Both the position numbers and the translations under genes were made by a program. From positions 62,001 to 126,000 of the forward strand of contig NZ_JBHTIF010000005.1 of the NCBI RefSeq assembly GCF_042677005.1: a stretch of 64,000 bases of DNA. Reading direction: 5' to 3'. The stretch's first letter is position 1. The number at the start of each line of letters is the position of its first letter. The DNA comes from Lysobacter_I brunescens (GTDB lineage Bacteria; Pseudomonadota; Gammaproteobacteria; Xanthomonadales; Xanthomonadaceae). Below the pieces are notes generated by a model that saw only the letters and a list, made by a program, of their open reading frames with translations, was not told where the DNA came from and did not search any database. Below are positions 59,221 through 64,000 of this stretch, piece by piece.

Positions 59221-61008
59221 ATGCGCCGCATCGCCCGCCCGACACCGCAGCTGCTCGCCGCCGCCATCCTCGCCACGCTCGCGCTGTCCGCCTGCGGCGG
59301 ACGCCAGGTCTCGGAAGCGCCCCCGGCCGGATCCCGCGCAGGCCAGCTCGCACCGCAGTCCGCCGAAGCCGAATCGGACAAGGCGCTCGACAGCATCGTC
59401 GTCACCGGCGCGCGCGTCCGGGAAGGGAATGTCTCCCGACACGCGCGTCGCGTCGCAGCGATCGCACCACCATCGCCGCCCCCGCCTCCGTCCGCACCGC
59501 CCCCGGCGCCAATCGTCGCGCAGCACCGGATGGCCTCGCCGATGATCGCCCTCCCGACCGAATCGACCAACACCGAGACCTACGCGGAACGCGAGGACAA
59601 TCCTGTGAAGCGCGCCAGCGAGGAACCGGTCTCCACCTTCTCCATCGACGTCGATACCGGCAGCTACAGCAACGTGCGCCGGATGCTGCGCAACGGCACG
59701 CGGCCGCCTGCGGATGCGGTGCGCGCCGAGGAAATGATCAACTACTTCGACCATGGCCATCCCGGCCCGGCCTCGCTGGCGACGCCGTTCCGCGTCACCA
59801 CCGAACTGGCTGCCGCGCCGTGGAACGGCAAGCGCCAGCTGCTGATGGTCGGCATCAAGGGCTACGACGTGCCGAAGGCCGAACTGCCGCCGGCGAACCT
59901 GGTGTTCCTGATCGACACCTCCGGCTCGATGAACTCGGAAGACAAGCTGCCGCTGCTCAAGCACTCGTTCGCGCAGCTGGTCGAACAGCTGCGTCCGCAG
60001 GATCGCGTGAGCATGGTGGTCTACGCCGGCTCCGCAGGCGTGGTGCTCGAACCCACGCCGGGCAGCGAGAAGGACCGCATTCTCGCCGCGCTCGATCGCC
60101 TCCAGGCCGGCGGCAGCACCAATGGCGGCCAAGGCATCGAACTCGCCTACGCGATGGCGAAACAGGCCTTCATGAAGGACGGCGTGAATCGCGTCATCCT
60201 CGCCACCGACGGCGATTTCAACGTCGGCATCACCGATCGCAAGGCGCTCGAAACGCTGGTCGGCGACCAGCGCAAGCATGGCATCGCGCTGACCACGCTC
60301 GGCTTCGGCCAGGGCAACTACAACGACGCCATGGCCGAACGCCTGGCCGATGTCGGTGACGGCAACCATGCCTACATCGACACCCTGCAGGAAGCGCGCA
60401 AGGTGCTGGTGCAGGAAATGCAGTCCACGCTGCTGACCATCGCCAAGGACGTGAAGATCCAGATCGAGTTCAACCCGGCCGTGGTCGCCGAATACCGCCT
60501 GATCGGCTACGAGAACCGCATGCTGCGCCGCGAGGACTTCGCCAACGATCGCGTCGATGCCGGCGACATCGGTGCCGGCCACGAAGTCACCGCGCTGTAC
60601 GAACTCACCCTGGTCGGCTCCGACGCCGCGCGCCTGCCGGCGCTGCGCTATGCCGACGCACCGGCGACGAAAGCAGGCACCGCCGGCGAACTTGGACACC
60701 TGCGCCTGCGCTACAAGCGCCCCGGCGAGGACACCAGCCGGCTGATCGAACGTCCGGTGTCGCGCCGCGACCTGCGCGCCACGCCCAGTCCCGCGCTGCG
60801 CTTCGCCGCCACCGTGGCCGCCTATGCGGACGCCCTGCGCGGCGGGAAGAACATCGACGGCTGGAGCTGGGACGAGATCGCGCGCAGCGCACGGCAGAGC
60901 GTCGGCGACGACCCGTGGGCGCTGCGCCGCGAGTTCGTCGAGCTGGTGGACGCCGCGCGCCGCGTCACCGCCGGCGACACGCCGCAGGTCGGCATGATCG
61001 CCGACTGA
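59221..61008 (+). CDS. von Willebrand factor A domain lipoprotein (YfbK-like) with TonB-box-like motif
   Basis: A 595-residue lipoprotein: signal ending LALSAC (Cys25). The exposed N-terminal part holds DSIVVTGAR (residues 57-65), which reads like a TonB box/plug start, then a Pro-rich stretch. The YfbK-type N-terminal module follows (TFSIDVDTGSYSNVRRMLRNG), then a VWA domain with an intact MIDAS site (LVFLIDTSGSM, ILATDGDFNVG), and a C-terminal DUF3520-like region (LIGYENRMLRREDFANDRVDAG). The anchored leaflet is not certain (Gly follows the Cys). It lies 169 bases before the ECF sigma factor. Confidence 0.9.
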   Translation: MRRIARPTPQLLAAAILATLALSACGGRQVSEAPPAGSRAGQLAPQSAEAESDKALDSIVVTGARVREGNVSRHARRVAAIAPPSPPPPPSAPPPAPIVAQHRMASPMIALPTESTNTETYAEREDNPVKRASEEPVSTFSIDVDTGSYSNVRRMLRNGTRPPADAVRAEEMINYFDHGHPGPASLATPFRVTTELAAAPWNGKRQLLMVGIKGYDVPKAELPPANLVFLIDTSGSMNSEDKLPLLKHSFAQLVEQLRPQDRVSMVVYAGSAGVVLEPTPGSEKDRILAALDRLQAGGSTNGGQGIELAYAMAKQAFMKDGVNRVILATDGDFNVGITDRKALETLVGDQRKHGIALTTLGFGQGNYNDAMAERLADVGDGNHAYIDTLQEARKVLVQEMQSTLLTIAKDVKIQIEFNPAVVAEYRLIGYENRMLRREDFANDRVDAGDIGAGHEVTALYELTLVGSDAARLPALRYADAPATKAGTAGELGHLRLRYKRPGEDTSRLIERPVSRRDLRATPSPALRFAATVAAYADALRGGKNIDGWSWDEIARSARQSVGDDPWALRREFVELVDAARRVTAGDTPQVGMIAD

Positions 61009-61177
61009 CGCGCACCGACCGACCAGACCGAGCATCGCCATGTCCGCCGTCGCCGCTGCCATCGCACCCGCCGCCCGTCGTCGCCTTCGCAGCGCGACGG
61101 GCGGCATCGCGTTCGTCTGCGCGGACAACGGCGCGAATGGCTTCACGAATGCCGTCGCACCCCTTAACCTGACCGAC

Positions 61178-61738
61178 ATGAACGATGTCGGGGTCGAAAT
61201 CAGCGACGAACAGCTCATGCTCGCGTACGGCGCGGGCGACGTCGCTGCCTTCGAACAGCTCTACCAGCGGCATCGCGGCAAGCTCTACCGCTTCCTGGCG
61301 CGCCAGCTGCACGGCAACGGCGCGCTGGCCGACGAGATGTTCCAGGACGTGTGGCAGCGCGTGGTGTCGGCGCGGCAGAGCTGGAAGCCGGAAGCGCTGT
61401 TCACCACCTGGCTGTACCGGATCGCGCACAACCGCCTGGCGGACCACTGGCGGGCGCTGCAGCACCGGCCGCCGGCCCCGGACGATGCCGACGAACGCAC
61501 CGAACGCGTGCCCGACCACGACACACCGGAACGGCACTTGTCGGAATTCGAGGAAAGGCGAAGGCTTCACCTCGCACTGGAAGAACTGCCGGCGGAACAG
61601 CGCGAAGTCGTGCTGCTCCGCCTCGAACAGGACCTGAGTCTGGAGGAAATCGGCGAAGTGACCGGCGTCGGCCGGGAAACGGTCAAATCGCGGTTGCGCT
61701 ACGCGATGGACAAACTGCGCGCGAGACTGAACCCATGA
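61178..61738 (+). CDS. ECF-type RNA polymerase sigma factor
   Basis: A 186-residue sigma-70 family factor of the extracytoplasmic-function type. Region 2 is seen in FEQLYQRHRGKLYRFLARQ and MFQDVWQRVV with FTTWLYRIAHNRLADHWR; region 4 in LEELPAEQREVVLLRLEQDLSLEEIGEVTGVGRETVKSRLRYA. The start at 61178 gives the normal ECF length; an upstream ATG would add an unlikely 46-residue head. Its stop overlaps the start of the anti-sigma-like gene (ATGA), the usual sigma/anti-sigma pairing. Confidence 0.94.
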   Translation: MNDVGVEISDEQLMLAYGAGDVAAFEQLYQRHRGKLYRFLARQLHGNGALADEMFQDVWQRVVSARQSWKPEALFTTWLYRIAHNRLADHWRALQHRPPAPDDADERTERVPDHDTPERHLSEFEERRRLHLALEELPAEQREVVLLRLEQDLSLEEIGEVTGVGRETVKSRLRYAMDKLRARLNP

Positions 61739-62892
61739 ACCGCCCGAGCGAACCTTTCACCGCGGAAGAACGCGATCTTGCCGAGCGCCTCGCGCGCCTC
61801 GGCGGTCCGCGCGAGCCCGCGCCCACGCTCGACGCGAAGATCCTGGCGATGGCGCGCGCGGCGGTCGTCGAGCCCGCAACCGGGCCGGCTGCCGAACCCA
61901 TCGCCGCGACGACCGCGACGACTGGGGCCGGCGACGACAGCCCGGTGCCGGCGACACCAGCCCCCAGCGATCCCAAGGTCACCCCGCTCACGCCCCGCCC
62001 GCGCAAGCCGACGCCACGCTGGCCGCTCGGGCTGAGCCTCGCCGCGTCGCTGGTGCTAGCCGCCGGCATCGGCTGGAAACTGCACGACAACGGTGCCGGC
62101 ATCGGCGAAGGCGCAGCCGAAACAGCGGTCGCCGCAGCCGAGAGCCCGGAAGCGACGCAGGTCATCATGGTCGAGCCGCCGCTCCAGCGCGAATCGCCGC
62201 CGCCCCCGCCACCGATGGAGGCGCCATTCGACAGCGCGATGTCGGCCGATGCCGCCGCGCCGCCTGCGCCCGCCGCACCGGCCGCCCCGCCGCCTCCGGT
62301 CGCCAAGCCGGCGCGCGCGCAGGACGCCCCGCAGAACATGGTCTATTCCGCCGAAGCGGCGGCGGACACCCAGCCGCCGGCCGCCATGGCCGCGCCGGCA
62401 CCGGTCGCCCAGGCGAAGGAAGCGGCGGAGCAGGACAGCTACGACCGCATCGACGTCAGCGGCTCGCGCATCCGCCGCACCGAACGCGAGATCGGCGCCG
62501 CCGAGTACACCCGCCGCGAACAGGAGCAGCGCCGTCGCCAGGCCGTGGCGGAACGCGCCGCAGGCGTGGCCGCACCGGTCGTGGCCCCGCCGCCGCCACC
62601 GGCGCCCCCGCCGCCGCCCGTCGCGTCGGCACGCGGCAACAGCGGTTTCGTCGGCGATACCGCCGCCACCCGCGACACGCCCAAGACCACGGGCGAGTAC
62701 GATGATCGCCCGCCGGTTTCCGCAGACTCGCCGGAATTCCGCCAGGCCTGGCTGCAGCGCATCCGCGAACTCCTGGCCAGGGGCGAACAGGCCTGGGCGC
62801 GCGAGAGCCTGCGCGAATTCAAGCGTCGCTACCCCGATGCGGAACTGCCGGAAGACCTCAAGCCGCTGGCGGCGACGCTGACCGCGCCCTGA
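61735..62892 (+). CDS. probable anti-sigma factor, membrane protein with Pro-rich periplasmic region
   Basis: A 385-residue membrane protein. The cytosolic N-terminus (residues 1-96) includes LAERLARLGGPREPAPTLDAKIL, likely to bind the sigma factor. One helix (about 97-114) is followed by a long Ala/Pro periplasmic stretch. In it lies DRIDVSGSRIRRTER (from residue 237), resembling a TonB-receptor plug start, then a charged region and a C-terminal helical module (EFRQAWLQRIRELLARGEQ). No zinc-type ZAS motif. The anti-sigma role is inferred from the four-base overlap with the sigma gene and the topology. Confidence 0.78.
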   Translation: MNRPSEPFTAEERDLAERLARLGGPREPAPTLDAKILAMARAAVVEPATGPAAEPIAATTATTGAGDDSPVPATPAPSDPKVTPLTPRPRKPTPRWPLGLSLAASLVLAAGIGWKLHDNGAGIGEGAAETAVAAAESPEATQVIMVEPPLQRESPPPPPPMEAPFDSAMSADAAAPPAPAAPAAPPPPVAKPARAQDAPQNMVYSAEAAADTQPPAAMAAPAPVAQAKEAAEQDSYDRIDVSGSRIRRTEREIGAAEYTRREQEQRRRQAVAERAAGVAAPVVAPPPPPAPPPPPVASARGNSGFVGDTAATRDTPKTTGEYDDRPPVSADSPEFRQAWLQRIRELLARGEQAWARESLREFKRRYPDAELPEDLKPLAATLTAP

Positions 62893-62916
62893 GTCGGGCA
62901 TACGACACACACCTCG

Positions 62917-63516
62917 ATGCCGCTCGATACCCTGTCCGGCCCGGCCTCGCACCTGCTGGAGGTCAAGCACAGCCGCTTCCTCGCCCAGGCCATGCCCGTG
63001 GCCTCGGCCGAAGAGGCACAGGCCGGACTGGCCGCGCTGGGCGATCCGGACGCCACCCACAACTGCTGGGCATGGCGGGTCGGCGGGCAATACCGCTCCA
63101 GCGACGACGGCGAACCCGCCGGCACCGCCGGACGCCCGATCCTCGCCGCGATCGACGGCCAGGGCTGCGACCAGGTGCTGGTCGTGGTCACCCGCTGGTA
63201 CGGCGGCATCAAGCTCGGCGCCGGCGGCCTGGTCCGCGCCTACGGCGGCGCGGCGGCGGAATGCCTGCGCCGCGCCGGGCGCCGGCCGCTGATCGTCCTC
63301 TCGGAGTTCGACATCGCCTGCCCCTTCGCCGATCTCGGCGCCGTGCATGCCGCGCTCATCGCCATCGATGCCGCCCGGCTGGACGAGCGCTTCGACGCCG
63401 ACGGCGCGATCCTGCGCGTGCGCCTGCCTGCGGAACACGCCGACGCGCTGGCGCTGCGTCTGCGCGACGCCACCCGCGACCGCGCACGCCTGTCGCCGGT
63501 CATGCCGCCGGCGTAG
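62917..63516 (+). CDS. yigZ: IMPACT/YigZ family protein
   Basis: A 199-residue protein of the YigZ/IMPACT group. The family core RSSDDGEPAGTAGRPIL and VVVTRWYGGIKLGAGGLVRAYGGAA is complete, with a ferredoxin-like C-terminal half (ILRVRLPAEHADALALRLRDAT). Molecular role in bacteria is unclear. It starts 24 bases after the anti-sigma-like gene, so may be co-transcribed. Confidence 0.93.
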   Translation: MPLDTLSGPASHLLEVKHSRFLAQAMPVASAEEAQAGLAALGDPDATHNCWAWRVGGQYRSSDDGEPAGTAGRPILAAIDGQGCDQVLVVVTRWYGGIKLGAGGLVRAYGGAAAECLRRAGRRPLIVLSEFDIACPFADLGAVHAALIAIDAARLDERFDADGAILRVRLPAEHADALALRLRDATRDRARLSPVMPPA

Positions 63517-63550
63517 GATCATTCGCTGCCCCTTCCCCGAGGATTCGACG

Positions 63551-64000
63551 ATGAAACCGTCTTCGCTGCTGCCGCTCGTGCTAGTGCTCGGCCTGACCGC
63601 CTGCCAGCAGGCAGAAGAGGCCCAGCCCTCCACCGCCGACACCGCCGCGCCTGCAAACGCGCCGGCCGCACCGGCCACGCCCGCGACCGCGCCGGCGCCC
63701 GCGAAGACCGCCGTCGACGTCAAACCCTCGTTCGACTGCGCCGCAGCCGCCAGCGAGGCCGAGAAACTCGTCTGCAAGGATCCGGAACTCGCCGTGCTCG
63801 ATCGCCGCCTCGCTGAAGTCTTCGCCCGCGCCAAGGCCGCACCGGGCGCCGACCAGGCGCGCCTCGCCGCCGAGCAGCGCGGCTGGGTGAAGGGTCGCGA
63901 CGACTGCTGGAAGTCCGTCGAACGCAGCCGCTGCGTGTCCGAGGCCTACCTGACCCGCACCGTGCAACTGCAGCTCGACAACGGCGAAACCACCACGCCG
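63551..64000 (+). CDS. LprI/DUF1311-like lipoprotein (C-terminus cut by window edge)
   Basis: An open frame of 150 codons to the last base, so incomplete. The lipoprotein signal ends LGLTAC (Cys19). After an Ala/Pro linker comes a Cys-containing LprI-like domain: SFDCAAAASEAEKLVCKDPELAVLDRRLAEVF and QRGWVKGRDDCWK. Such domains can inhibit lysozyme (LprI of mycobacteria), but activity here is only a possibility. It lies 34 bases after yigZ. Confidence 0.85.
   Translation, partial: MKPSSLLPLVLVLGLTACQQAEEAQPSTADTAAPANAPAAPATPATAPAPAKTAVDVKPSFDCAAAASEAEKLVCKDPELAVLDRRLAEVFARAKAAPGADQARLAAEQRGWVKGRDDCWKSVERSRCVSEAYLTRTVQLQLDNGETTTP

Noticed and set aside
56476..61218. Very long minus-strand open frame (1580 codons)
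   Set aside because: It runs opposite two recognised genes (receptor and VWA protein); it is a high-GC codon shadow with no domains.

Overview
The window is a dense, high-GC bacterial chromosome segment. Gene content and order point to a gammaproteobacterium of the Xanthomonadaceae/Lysobacteraceae (Lysobacter, Luteimonas or Stenotrophomonas-like). Indicators are petABC followed by sspA/sspB, the fabH-fabD-fabG-acpP-fabF run with pabB/pabC and no plsX, Oar-type and plug-type TonB-dependent receptors, a CBM5/12-FN3-GH18 chitinase, and GTGGGAGCGACGC-type REP palindromes. The genus assignment is inference. No phage, IS element, CRISPR array or rRNA operon is seen; nearly everything is core genome.

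Layout. 1-9.9 kb: the N-terminal part of an Oar-like TonB receptor, a MarC membrane protein, a short-chain dehydrogenase relative with a degenerate active site, monothiol glutaredoxin grxD, sodB, a small secreted protein with an internal duplication, purK-purE, a Trm112-like protein, nadC, a Cys-rich conserved protein, a membrane-anchored tandem-FHA protein and a DUF3301 protein. 9.4-13.4 kb: sspB, sspA and the cytochrome bc1 operon petA-petB-petC. 13.5-23.4 kb: a lytic transglycosylase, miaB, a long non-coding leader and a multidomain chitinase, then phoH-ybeY-corC and a DUF4105 membrane protein. 23.4-28.8 kb: MAPEG protein, DUF4166 and metallo-hydrolase genes, gamma-glutamyltransferase overlapping a ferredoxin, a lipoprotein, and coaD. 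28.8-34.6 kb: rsmD diverging from ftsY-AsmA-like-mutY-yggX, a DUF6491 protein, tRNA-Phe and a RidA protein.

34.6-47.1 kb is a long minus-strand fatty-acid and folate block, read yceD-rpmF-fabH-fabD-fabG-acpP-fabF-pabB-pabC-mltG-tmk-holB-pilZ, with many 1-10 base overlaps. maf (yceF) lies on the opposite strand beside it. 47.2-56.3 kb: a GT39-like glycosyltransferase, the MoxR-DUF58-transglutaminase trio, an Slp-type lipoprotein, an unknown membrane protein, a rhomboid protease, a 2OG-Fe(II) oxygenase and a DUF1579 protein. 56.5-64 kb: a TonB-dependent receptor, a von Willebrand factor A lipoprotein, an ECF sigma factor with an overlapping membrane anti-sigma-like protein, an IMPACT-family protein, and the start of an LprI-like lipoprotein.

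Most striking observations: (i) the rhomboid protease ends in the same HLRIVK tail as SspB, the ClpX-docking (XB) peptide of that adaptor, encoded by nearly the same 22 nt. (ii) TonB-box/plug-like motifs (DSIVVTGAR, DRIDVSGSR) lie in the exported parts of the VWA lipoprotein and the anti-sigma-like protein, next to a TonB receptor with the matching motif DAITVLGSR. (iii) A REP palindrome forms the 5' end of mutY in frame. (iv) A LacI-family-type palindrome resembling NagR boxes lies far upstream of the chitinase. (v) The SDR-family protein lacks the usual catalytic Ser and Lys.
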